DNA of 64,000 nt from Paracoccus caeni (lineage in GTDB: Bacteria; Pseudomonadota; Alphaproteobacteria; Rhodobacterales; Rhodobacteraceae): assembly GCF_016629665.1 (NCBI RefSeq), contig NZ_JAEPRQ010000001.1, positions 930,001 to 994,000 of the forward strand, given 5' to 3'. The notes under the pieces were generated by a model. It was given only the letters and a program-made list of their open reading frames with translations, did not search any database and had not been told where the DNA came from. Made by a program: the position numbers and the translations under genes. The stretch's first letter is position 1, and the number at the start of each line of letters is the position of its first letter. Below are positions 25,961 through 34,386 of this stretch, one piece after another.

Positions 25961-26743
25961 ATGCAGATGACACAACCGCAGAGCGACCAGATAGGGCAAG
26001 CGCTGACCGAACTCGGCGCGATTCTGGGTGATTCTGTGCAGGCGGTCTATCTGCATGGTTCTGCGGTGTCGGGCGGGCTTCGGCCTCATAGCGATATCGA
26101 TCTTTTGGTCGTGACGGAAAGCACCCTGAAACAGCAACAGCGCGCCGAGCTTCTGGCCGCGCTGTTGCGCCTGTCCGCGACCTATCCTGCCATGCCAGAT
26201 GGTCCGCGATGCCTTGAGGTGATGGTCTTCACACGATCCGATCTGTCACCGCCGGCTTTCCCGACGCGGGCCGATTTCGTCTATGGCGAATGGCTGCGGG
26301 ATGAGTTTCTGGCCGGTGCGATCCCGATGCCTGCGGATGATCCTGAACATACGCTGCTGCTGGCGCAGGCGCGGCGCGAAGCGCGGGCGCTGGTCGGGCT
26401 GAATGCGGAAACGCTTCTGCCCCGGATACCTGTGAACCACATTCGGCGTGCGATGCGCGATCTTGTTCCCGCGTTGCTCAACGGGCTGGAAGGTGATGAG
26501 CGGAACGTCCTGCTGACGCTGGCAAGGATGTGGCACACGGCAGATACCGGGGCATTCGTGTCGAAGGATGCTGCTGCCGATTGGGCGATGCCTCGGCTGG
26601 ATGCCGGGGATGCGCGGACATTGGACCGGGCAAGACGCGGCTATCTTGGCGAGTCGCTGGCCTCGCGTGACGATCACAACGGGTCGCCGCAGCAATTGGC
26701 GGGACTGCTGGCCCGGAAGGTCACCGCGCTGACGGAAGACTGA
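25961..26743 (+). CDS. AadA-like aminoglycoside nucleotidyltransferase
   Basis: 260 residues, the size of ANT(3'')/ANT(9) enzymes, which adenylylate streptomycin and spectinomycin. The nucleotidyltransferase core LHGSAVSGGLRPHSDIDLLV (31-50) holds the Mg-binding Asp45/Asp47 pair. LEVMVF (Glu86) matches the AadA catalytic Glu. The C-terminal RNVLLTLARMWHTADTG and SKDAAADWA match the DUF4111 helical domain. GGAG lies ten bases before the ATG. There is no integron, cassette attC or transposase nearby, so it looks like a resident chromosomal homologue. Actual resistance cannot be inferred. Confidence 0.85.
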   Translation: MQMTQPQSDQIGQALTELGAILGDSVQAVYLHGSAVSGGLRPHSDIDLLVVTESTLKQQQRAELLAALLRLSATYPAMPDGPRCLEVMVFTRSDLSPPAFPTRADFVYGEWLRDEFLAGAIPMPADDPEHTLLLAQARREARALVGLNAETLLPRIPVNHIRRAMRDLVPALLNGLEGDERNVLLTLARMWHTADTGAFVSKDAAADWAMPRLDAGDARTLDRARRGYLGESLASRDDHNGSPQQLAGLLARKVTALTED

Positions 26744-26925
26744 CCCGACAAGACATTCGCGACAATCCTTATCGCGGCGGCAGAGCGTTCGGTGCCGTCT
26801 CACCCGGCAGATTCGACAGCCTGACCGGCGACATGTCGCAATTTGATTTGATTTGCCGCAAGGCGCATTGAGACATCGGCCTTGTCCCGGCATGTTGAGC
26901 GCGAGTTTTGCCTGGGGGTCCATCC

Positions 26926-28188
26926 ATGTCGTCACCGCGCTCCGGCCGTTATTCGGTCTTTGCCATCGCCCGCGAAGCATTTCGCCAGCATCAGAACTGG
27001 CAGCGCGCCTGGGCCAATCCTACGCCGAAGGACCGCTATAAGGTCGTGATCGTCGGTGCGGGCGGGCATGGTCTGGCGACCGCCTATTACCTCGGTAAGA
27101 ATTTCGGCATCACCGATGTCGCGGTGATCGAAAAGGGCTGGCTGGGTGGCGGCAACACAGGTCGGAATACGACCATCATCCGCTCGAACTACCTGCAAGA
27201 CCCTTCGGCGGCGATCTACAACAAGGCGTTGCAGCTATATGAAACCCTGTCGCAGGATCTGAATTACAACGTCATGTTCAGCCCGCGCGGCCTGATCATG
27301 CTGGCGCAGACCGAACACGAAATCCGCGGCTACAAGCGCACCGCCTATGCCAACAACCTGCAAGGCGTGAAGACCGAATGGATTGAACCCAAGCGCGTCA
27401 AGGAACTGGTCCCGATCATCAATCTGGACGGTCCGCGCTATCCGGTTCTGGGCGGGCTCTATCAGGAACGCGGCGGCACCGCGCGGCATGACGCCGTGGC
27501 CTGGGGCTATGCCCGTGCCTGTTCCGACATGGGCATGCACATCATCCAGAACTGCGAAGTGCAGGGGATCGAGACCGAGGGCGGGCAGGTCCGTGCCGTC
27601 AACACCTCGAAAGGTCGGATCGGCTGCGAGAAAGTGGCGCTGGTCGTCGCCGGTCATTCCAGCCAGCTTGCCGATATGGCGGGCTTCCGCCTGCCGATCG
27701 AAAGCATCGCGCTGCAGGCGCTGGTCAGCGAGCCGATCAAGCCCTGTATGGATGTGGTGGTCATGGCCAACACCGTCCACGGCTACCTGTCGCAATCCGA
27801 CAAGGGCGAAATGGTCATTGGTGGCGGCACCGACGGCTTCAACAACTTCACGCAGCGCGGTTCCTGGCACCATGTCGAGGAAACGGTGCGTGCACTGGTC
27901 GAAACCTTCCCGATGATCTCGCGGCTGAAGATGCTGCGGCAATGGGGCGGGATCGTGGACATGACCGGTGACCGCTCTCCCATCCTGTCCACCACGCCGG
28001 TCGGCGGCATTTTCGTCAACTGTGGCTGGGGCACGGGCGGGTTCAAGGCCATCCCCGGCTCTGGCTGGGCAATGGCTGAACTGATCGCCAAGGGCACGCC
28101 GGGACCGCTGGCCGCCGAATTCGGGCTGAACCGTTTCCGCGAGGGGCGCTTCATCGACGAATCCGTGGCCGCTGGCGTGGCGCACTAA
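26926..28188 (+). CDS. soxB: Sarcosine oxidase subunit beta
   Basis: FAD/FMN-binding catalytic subunit of the heterotetrameric enzyme that demethylates sarcosine to glycine, delivering the carbon to tetrahydrofolate and making H2O2. 420 residues from the ATG with GGGGGT upstream. The FAD loop VVIVGAGGHGLATAYYL is at about 40-56. ERGGTARHDAVAWG (His188) corresponds to the conserved segment carrying the covalent FMN histidine. GGGTDGFNN and GWGTGGFKAIPGSG complete the DAO-type fold. It heads the sox gene group. Sarcosine usually comes from choline/betaine breakdown. Confidence 0.95.
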   Translation: MSSPRSGRYSVFAIAREAFRQHQNWQRAWANPTPKDRYKVVIVGAGGHGLATAYYLGKNFGITDVAVIEKGWLGGGNTGRNTTIIRSNYLQDPSAAIYNKALQLYETLSQDLNYNVMFSPRGLIMLAQTEHEIRGYKRTAYANNLQGVKTEWIEPKRVKELVPIINLDGPRYPVLGGLYQERGGTARHDAVAWGYARACSDMGMHIIQNCEVQGIETEGGQVRAVNTSKGRIGCEKVALVVAGHSSQLADMAGFRLPIESIALQALVSEPIKPCMDVVVMANTVHGYLSQSDKGEMVIGGGTDGFNNFTQRGSWHHVEETVRALVETFPMISRLKMLRQWGGIVDMTGDRSPILSTTPVGGIFVNCGWGTGGFKAIPGSGWAMAELIAKGTPGPLAAEFGLNRFREGRFIDESVAAGVAH

Positions 28189-28278
28189 GATGGACGCAAT
28201 GATCCGCAAAAGTTTCGGAACCCTCGGGCGGCCGGAAACATTGGGTGGGCACGGAACCTTGAACCGAAAGGGACAATC

Positions 28279-28521
28279 ATGGCCGAGCCTGCCAATAGCA
28301 ATCGCCTTTACATCATCATCGGTGCCGTCGTCGTCGTCGTCGCCCTGCTGTTCTTCTTCATGTCTGGTGGAGATGACCCTGCAACCGATGCAACCACAAC
28401 GCCTCCGGGCGAAACCACGACCGAGCCTGCACCCGCACCGGCTGACCCGGTCGATGGTGCCGTCGATGTCGAGCCTGCCGATCCGGCAGCCGCACCTGCG
28501 GAACCGGCACCGGCCAACTGA
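28279..28521 (+). CDS. Small single-helix membrane protein in the sarcosine oxidase operon
   Basis: 80 residues. After a short polar head (about 1-8) comes one hydrophobic helix with a run of Val (about 10-27) and a flexible acidic Pro/Ala/Thr-rich tail to the end. AAAGGGA precedes the ATG. It sits 90 bases after soxB. Composition and ribosome site argue for a real gene; I do not know a function. The tail is low complexity, so homology searches will be noisy. Confidence 0.68.
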   Translation: MAEPANSNRLYIIIGAVVVVVALLFFFMSGGDDPATDATTTPPGETTTEPAPAPADPVDGAVDVEPADPAAAPAEPAPAN

Positions 28522-28963
28522 TCTTGCAGCGCCCTATGGCGCAGCGGCAGGACAGGCGCAGGCAACAGCGTCTGTCCTGACCCGAAATGACAGCGCTGCG
28601 GTGGCATTTGCCCGCCGCGCGCCCTTTGCCGAAGGATCGCGCCATGTTGGGTGATCCGCGGCCCCTTCGTTCCCAACAGCACCGGACTGCCACCGTGGCA
28701 GTGCCGACAGACGGTCTGCGGCTCAGTGCCCCGTCGCGTCTGGCGCGCTGGCGCGAGGATCGCGATTTCCTGCGCGCGCGCATCTGTGATTTTCCTTCTG
28801 ATCTCTCCGCGCCTGATGTCTTCTCCCCCCTCCTCAGACATCCGGTGCGGGGGGATGCCCCGATTGCGGGCGCATCCCCGGCAGATGGCGACAGCCGACG
28901 AAGCGCCCCCGCCGCGCCGCAATCGCCTGTTTTCCGATCCACCCTTGCCCGAAAGACGTCTCG
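28522..28963. other. Unexplained 440-bp stretch inside the sarcosine oxidase operon, with hairpin
   Basis: No ribosome-site-supported gene is visible, although several frames are open on both strands. A strong hairpin, AGGACAGGCGC (28549-28559) against GCGTCTGTCCT (28568-28578), 11 pairs with one G-U and an 8-base loop, lies just after the small protein gene; a smaller GCGCC/GGCGC hairpin precedes it. No T tract follows. Confidence 0.5.
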
Positions 28964-29299
28964 ATGCTGATCCTGACCTGTCCCTATTGCGGCGTCAAAG
29001 CCGAGGAAACCGAGCTTGCCCCCGGGGGCGAGGCGCATCTGAAACGGGTCGGCCCGGAGGGCGACGACCAGCAATTCGAGGGCTATCTGTTCGCCCGAAA
29101 GAACCCGAAAGGCGTTCATTTCGAACGCTGGCGGCATGCCTATGGCTGCGGCAAGTGGTTCCTTGCCGCGCGTGACACCAACACGTTGCAGGTCTTTGGC
29201 ACCTACAAGGCGCAGACCCCTTACCCGACCGACGAGATCGTGGCCGAGATCCAGAAATCCCGTCCTGACTGGAAACCCGACTGGAGCGCCGCAGAATGA
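28964..29299 (+). CDS. soxD: Sarcosine oxidase subunit delta
   Basis: Small zinc-binding subunit of heterotetrameric sarcosine oxidase. 111 residues, slightly longer than usual. The zinc site is outlined by CPYCG near the N-terminus and HAYGCGKWF later; NPKGVHFERW and RDTNTLQVF are family signatures. Its last codon overlaps the soxA start (ATGA). Confidence 0.93.
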   Translation: MLILTCPYCGVKAEETELAPGGEAHLKRVGPEGDDQQFEGYLFARKNPKGVHFERWRHAYGCGKWFLAARDTNTLQVFGTYKAQTPYPTDEIVAEIQKSRPDWKPDWSAAE

Positions 29300-32226
29300 G
29301 CCGCACCGCACCTTTCCGCCTGGCCCAGGGTGGCCGACTGATTGACCGCGCCTTTCAGGTTCCGTTCCGCTTTGACGGACGCCATCTGCGCGGGTTGCAG
29401 GGCGACACGCTGGCATCGGCGCTTCTGGCCAATGGTCAGGCGATGATGGGCCGTTCGTTCAAATATCACCGCCCGCGCGGTGCCGTGGCCAGCGGGGCGG
29501 AAGAACCGAACGCGCTGTTCGGTCTTGGCCAAGGCGGCCGGTTCGAGCCGAACCAGCGCGCCACCACGACCTCGCTTCTGCCGGGCATGGTTCTGCGCAG
29601 CCAGAACTGCTGGCCGTCGCTGGATGCCGATATCGGCGCGATCAACAACTGGCTGTCGCCGATGCTTCCGGCGGGCTTTTACTACAAGACCTTCATCCAT
29701 CCGCGCCCGTTCTGGAAACACGTTTTCGAGCCGATCATCCGCCGCAGCGCGGGCCTTGGCAAAGCGCCGACCGATGCCGATCCCGATCGCTACGAGCAGG
29801 CTTATGCCTTCGCCGATCTGGTGGTGGTGGGCGGCGGTGTCGCCGGGCTTGAGGCCGCACGCGATGCCGCAGCCGATGGCAAGCAAGTCATCGTGCTGGA
29901 ACAAAACCCCGTCTGGGGTGGCCGCACACCGGTCGATCACGACGGCGGCGAGGCCGTTGTCGAGGCTTTGCTGACCGATCTGCGCAGCCGCAAGAACGTC
30001 ACCCTTCGCCGCAACACCATGGCGACGGGGCTCTATGACCACGGCTACCTGATCGCCCGCGAAGCGCTGGCCGATCACGATCCCAATCAGGGCATCCCGC
30101 GTCAGCGCCTGTGGCGCATCCGGGCGGGCCATGTGATCACCGCGACCGGCGCTTTGGAGCGCCCGCTGTCCTTCGCCTGCAATGATGTGCCGGGGGTGAT
30201 GCTGGCCTCTGCCGTGCGCGACTTCATCGTCAATTACGGTGTCGCGCCGGGCAAGCGCATCGTGGTCGTGACCAATAATGACGACGCCTACCGCACAGCG
30301 CTGATCGCGCAAAAGGCGGGGCTTGAGGTCGTGGCGGTCGTCGATGCCCGCCCGACTGCCGATGGCGAATTGCCGCAGGCCGTGCGTGCGCTGAATATCC
30401 CGGTCAAGACCGGCAGCGCGATCTATAAGGTCAAGGGTGGCCGCAATGTCGATGGCGTCGCTTTGTGCAAACAGGCGGGCGATCCGCATGTGACCGAGAC
30501 GCTGGATTGCGATGTGGTCGCCATGTCCGGTGGCTGGTCGCCTGTGGTCCATCTGTGGAGCCATTGTGGCGGCAAACTGAACTGGGACGAGGCCGAGGCG
30601 ATGTTCCGCCCGAACCCGGAACGCCCGCCTTTGGGCGCGGACGGGCAGGGCAACGTCACCGCAGTCGGCGCCGCCAATGGCGATCTGCGCGCGGCGGGTG
30701 ATCTGGAAAGCCGCGAACAGCCGACTATGCCGGTCTGGGTCATGCCGCAGAACGCCAGCTACAAGCAGCGCTCGAAAATGTGGCTGGATTATCAGAACGA
30801 TGTGAAGGTCAGCGATGTCGAACTGGCCGCCCGCGAAGGCTATGCCAGCGTCGAACATACCAAGCGTTACACCACGCTGGGCATGGCGACCGATCAGGGT
30901 AAGGTTAGCAATATCAACGGTCTGGCAATCCTGTCGAAATCGCTGAACCAGCCGATCCCGGCGACGGGCACCACCACCTTCCGCCCGCCCTACACGCCGC
31001 TGACCCTTGCCACCATCGCCGCCGATGCGCGTGGCGATGCCTTCCAGCCGCTGCGCAAGACGCCGATGCATACCTGGCACGAAAAGAACGGCGTCTCGTG
31101 GGAGCCGGTCGGCCACTGGCGCCGCGCCTATTGCTATCCGCAGGCGGGCGAGGATCGCCATGCCGCCGTCAACCGCGAAATCCTTGCGGTCAGGCGCGGT
31201 GTCGGGACGCTGGATGCCTCGACCCTTGGCAAGATCGTGGTGAAGGGGCCGGATGCGGGCAAGTTCCTCGACATGCTCTACACCAACGTCATGTCGTCAC
31301 TGCCGGTCGGGAAATGCCGCTATGGCCTGATGTGCAGCGAGAACGGCTTCTTGATGGATGACGGCGTCGTCGTGCGCCTGACCGAGGATAGCTGGCTGTG
31401 CCACACCACCACCGGCGGGGCAGAGCGTATCCACGGCCATATGGAAGACTGGCTGCAATGCGAATGGTGGGACTGGAAGGTCTATACCGCCAACCTGACC
31501 GAACAATATGCCCAGATCGCCGTTGCCGGCCCGAAAGCGCGCGACCTGATCCAGAAGATCGGCACCGATATCGACCTGTCGCAAGAGGCTTTGCCGTTCA
31601 TGGCATGGGCCGAAGGCACGATCGCAGGCGTCACCGCCCGCATCTTCCGCATCAGCTTCTCGGGCGAACTCAGCTACGAGATCGCGGTGCCCGCCAATCG
31701 CGGTCTCGAGATCTGGGAAAAGCTGCACGAGGCCGGGCGCGAATTCGGCATTACCCCTTACGGCACCGAGGCCATGCACGTCATGCGCGCCGAAAAGGGC
31801 TATATCATGATCGGGGATGAAACCGACGGCACCATCATCCCGCAGGATTTGGGGCTGGGCTGGGCGATCTCGAAGAAGAAGGCCGACTATCTGGGCAAGC
31901 GGGCACAGTCGCGCAGCCACATGACCGACAAGTCGCGCTGGCAACTGGTCGGCCTCGAAAGCCTTGACGGTCGGGTGATCCCCGATGGCGCGCTGGCAAT
32001 CGATCAGGGCACCAATGCCAACGGCCAGAAGAAGACCCAAGGGCGGGTCACGTCCAGCTATTACTCGCCGACGCTGGACCGTCCGATTGCGATGGCGCTG
32101 GTCCGCCACGGCCCCGACCGCATGGGTCAGGAGCTGGAATTCCCGATGCCTTCGGGGGAAGTGCTGAAGGCGCGCATTACCGACCCGGTATTCTACGACA
32201 AGGAAGGGAGCCGCCTGAATGGCTGA
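29296..32226 (+). CDS. soxA: Sarcosine oxidase subunit alpha
   Basis: 976-residue large subunit carrying NAD+ and a tetrahydrofolate site. Order: N-terminal 2Fe-2S-like domain without the cysteine ligands (about 15-100, FKYHRPRGAVASG), a pyridine-nucleotide domain with VVVGGGVAGLEAARDAA (about 176-430), a linker A3 domain, then the GcvT aminomethyl-transferase-like folate domain (about 600-870) and its C-terminal barrel (about 890-970). The folate half lets methylene-THF be made directly. The stop overlaps the soxG start by eight bases. Full length and intact. Confidence 0.96.
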   Translation: MSRTAPFRLAQGGRLIDRAFQVPFRFDGRHLRGLQGDTLASALLANGQAMMGRSFKYHRPRGAVASGAEEPNALFGLGQGGRFEPNQRATTTSLLPGMVLRSQNCWPSLDADIGAINNWLSPMLPAGFYYKTFIHPRPFWKHVFEPIIRRSAGLGKAPTDADPDRYEQAYAFADLVVVGGGVAGLEAARDAAADGKQVIVLEQNPVWGGRTPVDHDGGEAVVEALLTDLRSRKNVTLRRNTMATGLYDHGYLIAREALADHDPNQGIPRQRLWRIRAGHVITATGALERPLSFACNDVPGVMLASAVRDFIVNYGVAPGKRIVVVTNNDDAYRTALIAQKAGLEVVAVVDARPTADGELPQAVRALNIPVKTGSAIYKVKGGRNVDGVALCKQAGDPHVTETLDCDVVAMSGGWSPVVHLWSHCGGKLNWDEAEAMFRPNPERPPLGADGQGNVTAVGAANGDLRAAGDLESREQPTMPVWVMPQNASYKQRSKMWLDYQNDVKVSDVELAAREGYASVEHTKRYTTLGMATDQGKVSNINGLAILSKSLNQPIPATGTTTFRPPYTPLTLATIAADARGDAFQPLRKTPMHTWHEKNGVSWEPVGHWRRAYCYPQAGEDRHAAVNREILAVRRGVGTLDASTLGKIVVKGPDAGKFLDMLYTNVMSSLPVGKCRYGLMCSENGFLMDDGVVVRLTEDSWLCHTTTGGAERIHGHMEDWLQCEWWDWKVYTANLTEQYAQIAVAGPKARDLIQKIGTDIDLSQEALPFMAWAEGTIAGVTARIFRISFSGELSYEIAVPANRGLEIWEKLHEAGREFGITPYGTEAMHVMRAEKGYIMIGDETDGTIIPQDLGLGWAISKKKADYLGKRAQSRSHMTDKSRWQLVGLESLDGRVIPDGALAIDQGTNANGQKKTQGRVTSSYYSPTLDRPIAMALVRHGPDRMGQELEFPMPSGEVLKARITDPVFYDKEGSRLNG

Positions 32227-32737
32227 CGCACTCGCCACCATTACCCGCGTCGAGGGGCTGGGCATGATCGCGCTGCGCGCCGATCTTGCCCGCGCCGGAG
32301 ACGCCATCGCCGAAGCAACCGGCCTTGCGCTGCCTGCGGCGACCAGCATCACCACGGATGGCAGCCGCAGCCTTGGCTGGATGTCGCCCGACGAATTGCT
32401 GCTGATCCTGCCCGGCGCTGAACTGGCCGAGGCGCAGCAAGCGCTGAATCAGGCGCTGACGGGCGAACATGCCCTGATCGCCGATGTCTCGGATGCCCGC
32501 GCCGTTTTCGACCTGGTAGGCGCGCATGCCGCCGACGCATTGGCGAAGCTGGCTCCGGTCGATTTCGCGGCCCTTCCCGCCGATGGCCTGCGCCGGACCC
32601 GTGCCGCGCAGACGGCTGCGGCGATCTGGCGCATCGATGGCGGCTACCGCGTCATCGGCTTCCGCTCGACCGGGGACTATTTGGCGACGGTGCTGAACAA
32701 CGCGGCGCTGGCCGGAACCACATTGGCTGCACGCTAA
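32219..32737 (+). CDS. soxG: Sarcosine oxidase subunit gamma
   Basis: 172-residue GcvT-fold subunit that caps the alpha/beta assembly. The segment LGWMSPDELLLILP and the C-terminal RSTGDYLATVLNNAALAG pattern are typical. It overlaps soxA by eight bases, and a repeat and hairpin terminator follow at 32748-32820. Confidence 0.92.
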   Translation: MADALATITRVEGLGMIALRADLARAGDAIAEATGLALPAATSITTDGSRSLGWMSPDELLLILPGAELAEAQQALNQALTGEHALIADVSDARAVFDLVGAHAADALAKLAPVDFAALPADGLRRTRAAQTAAAIWRIDGGYRVIGFRSTGDYLATVLNNAALAGTTLAAR

Positions 32738-32747
32738 AACCAGCCTC

Positions 32748-32776
32748 TGCATTGGTCCCCAAAATATCCACGGGGG
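32748..32776 (+). repeat. Intergenic repeat copy 1 (TTGGTC-AATATCC element)
   Basis: Reads TGCATTGGTCCCC, AAAATATCC, ACGGGGG. The same frame recurs at 43551 and 46280. It sits directly after the soxG stop and is followed by a TTGGCC/GGCCAA hairpin (32781-32795) and a terminator. Confidence 0.65.
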
Positions 32777-32795
32777 TGAATTGGCCAGGGGCCAA

Positions 32796-32820
32796 GAGGG
32801 GGCGGTAAGCCCCCTTTTCC
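32796..32820 (+). terminator. Rho-independent terminator after soxG
   Basis: GGGGGC (32798-32803), loop GGTAA, GCCCCC (32809-32814), then TTTTCC. It closes the soxBDAG operon and separates it from sodB. Confidence 0.75.
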
Positions 32821-32933
32821 TTTGCGTCACAGGCGATCCGCCGGAACTGCCTTTGGCCCCCTTGCGTTGTCCCGATGAATGCGGGACTGTGCGCCCCGAG
32901 ATCATCTGACCCCCCTTCAGAAAGGACAGGACA

Positions 32934-33533
32934 ATGGCTTTCACGCTTCCCGATCTTCCCTACGCCCATGATGCGCTGGCAGAAGGTGGCATGTCCAAGG
33001 AAACGCTGGAATACCACCACGACAAGCACCACAAGGCCTATGTCGACAAGCTGAACGAGCTGGTCGCCGGCACCGAGTGGGAAGGCAAGTCGCTGGAGGA
33101 TATCGTCAAGGGCACCTACCAAAAGGGCGCGGTTGCACAGAACGGCATCTTCAACAATGCCAGCCAGCACTGGAACCACAGCCAGTTCTGGGAAATGATG
33201 GCCCCGAAATCGGGCGCGATCCCGGGCGAGCTGGAAAAGGCGATCACGGAATCGCTGGGCTCGGTTGACGACTTCAAGAAGAAATTCTCGGAAGCCGGTG
33301 TCGGTCAGTTCGGCTCGGGCTGGGCGTGGCTGGTGAAAAACGCCGATGGCTCGCTGGAAGTGACCAAGACCGAGAACGGGGTCAACCCGCTCTGCTTCGG
33401 CCAGACCGCGCTGTTGGGTGTCGATGTGTGGGAGCACAGCTATTACATCGACTTCCGCAATGCCCGCCCGAAATATCTGGAAAACTTCCTGAACAATCTG
33501 GTGAACTGGGAAAACGTCGCCTCGCGGCTCTAA
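32934..33533 (+). CDS. sodB: Iron/manganese superoxide dismutase
   Basis: Dismutates superoxide in the cytoplasm. 199 residues with the metal ligands in EYHHDKHH (His28), WNHSQFW (His82) and DVWEHSYY (Asp and His). The residues GSGWAWLV and the N-terminal ALPYA-like LPYAHDAL are SodB-like. Fe versus Mn specificity is not certain from the sequence; it is closest to the iron type of alphaproteobacteria. GAAAGGACAGGACA precedes the ATG. A strong terminator follows. Confidence 0.95.
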   Translation: MAFTLPDLPYAHDALAEGGMSKETLEYHHDKHHKAYVDKLNELVAGTEWEGKSLEDIVKGTYQKGAVAQNGIFNNASQHWNHSQFWEMMAPKSGAIPGELEKAITESLGSVDDFKKKFSEAGVGQFGSGWAWLVKNADGSLEVTKTENGVNPLCFGQTALLGVDVWEHSYYIDFRNARPKYLENFLNNLVNWENVASRL

Positions 33534-33554
33534 GCCCGCCTGGCAACGATCAAG

Positions 33555-33585
33555 ACCCGCCGCGTATCGACGCGGCGGGTTTTTT
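33555..33585 (+). terminator. Rho-independent terminator after sodB
   Basis: ACCCGCCGCG and CGCGGCGGGT form a perfect 10-bp stem with loop TATCGA, followed by six T. Confidence 0.92.
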
Positions 33586-33674
33586 CATGTGCCGCGCAGG
33601 AATTGCGCGGCATTGGCAAATCCACCCTGTCCGGTATATGAACCGAGGCCAAGTAATCTCTGCGGAAGGCGCCG

Positions 33675-34343
33675 ATGGCCAATCAGAACGACAACTTCAT
33701 CGACGAGGTCTTTGACGACCTGCGGCGCGAGCGTCTTTATCGCCTGTTTCGCCGGTGGGGATGGGTTGCGATCGCCGCGATCGTGGTCATCGTCGCGGGC
33801 GTAAGCTGGCGCGAATACAGTCAGATCAGGGCTCAGGCGGATTCGCGGGCCTGGGGCGATGCGGTCCTTGCCGCCGAGGCGACCGGCAATCCCGCCGCGA
33901 TCACCGAGGTCGATCCGAACGGCGTGCAGAACCGCCGCATTCTGGGAGCGATGCTGGCCGCGTCCGATTGGGCCGAGAAGGGCGATACCGCTGCCGCGGT
34001 CGAGGCGTTGCAGGGCGCGGCATCCGATGCCGCCGCCGATCCGCTGCTGCGCGAACTGGCGCAACTGAAGCTGGTGATGCTGCAGGGCGCGGCGATGGAC
34101 GCCTCGGAACGCGACCGCATCCTGTCGAACCTGTCGCGCGCCGGGGCACCCTTTGAACTGCTGGCGCTGGAGCAGAAATCCATCGCCCTGATCGAGGCGG
34201 GCCGCAAGGATGACGCAATCATGCTGATCCGGCAGATCCAGCAAAAGGATGGCGTCAGCGAAGCCTTGCGTCGCCGCCTGTCCGAGATGATGATCGCCCT
34301 GGGCGCCGAGCCTGAAATGACCGAAAGCGTTCCCGCAGGCTAA
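33675..34343 (+). CDS. YfgM-like tetratricopeptide membrane protein
   Basis: 222 residues: cytoplasmic head (1-28, DEVFDDLRRERLYRLFRRWG), one helix (about 29-46) and a periplasmic helical repeat domain. This is the layout of YfgM/DUF2133-type proteins, which associate with SecYEG and periplasmic chaperones. It precedes bamB as yfgM does in E. coli, which supports the call. It is probably an operon with bamB and der; gaps are 43 and -4 bases. Confidence 0.85.
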   Translation: MANQNDNFIDEVFDDLRRERLYRLFRRWGWVAIAAIVVIVAGVSWREYSQIRAQADSRAWGDAVLAAEATGNPAAITEVDPNGVQNRRILGAMLAASDWAEKGDTAAAVEALQGAASDAAADPLLRELAQLKLVMLQGAAMDASERDRILSNLSRAGAPFELLALEQKSIALIEAGRKDDAIMLIRQIQQKDGVSEALRRRLSEMMIALGAEPEMTESVPAG

Positions 34344-34386
34344 GTTGCCGGGCGCTTCGATAACAAGACGAGGGAGAGCGGCAAGC

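Noticed and set aside
28308..28922. Minus-strand frame of ~200 codons across the soxB-soxD region
   Set aside because: It runs through the antisense of the small membrane protein gene, lacks a ribosome site, and gives an Arg-rich product of no family.
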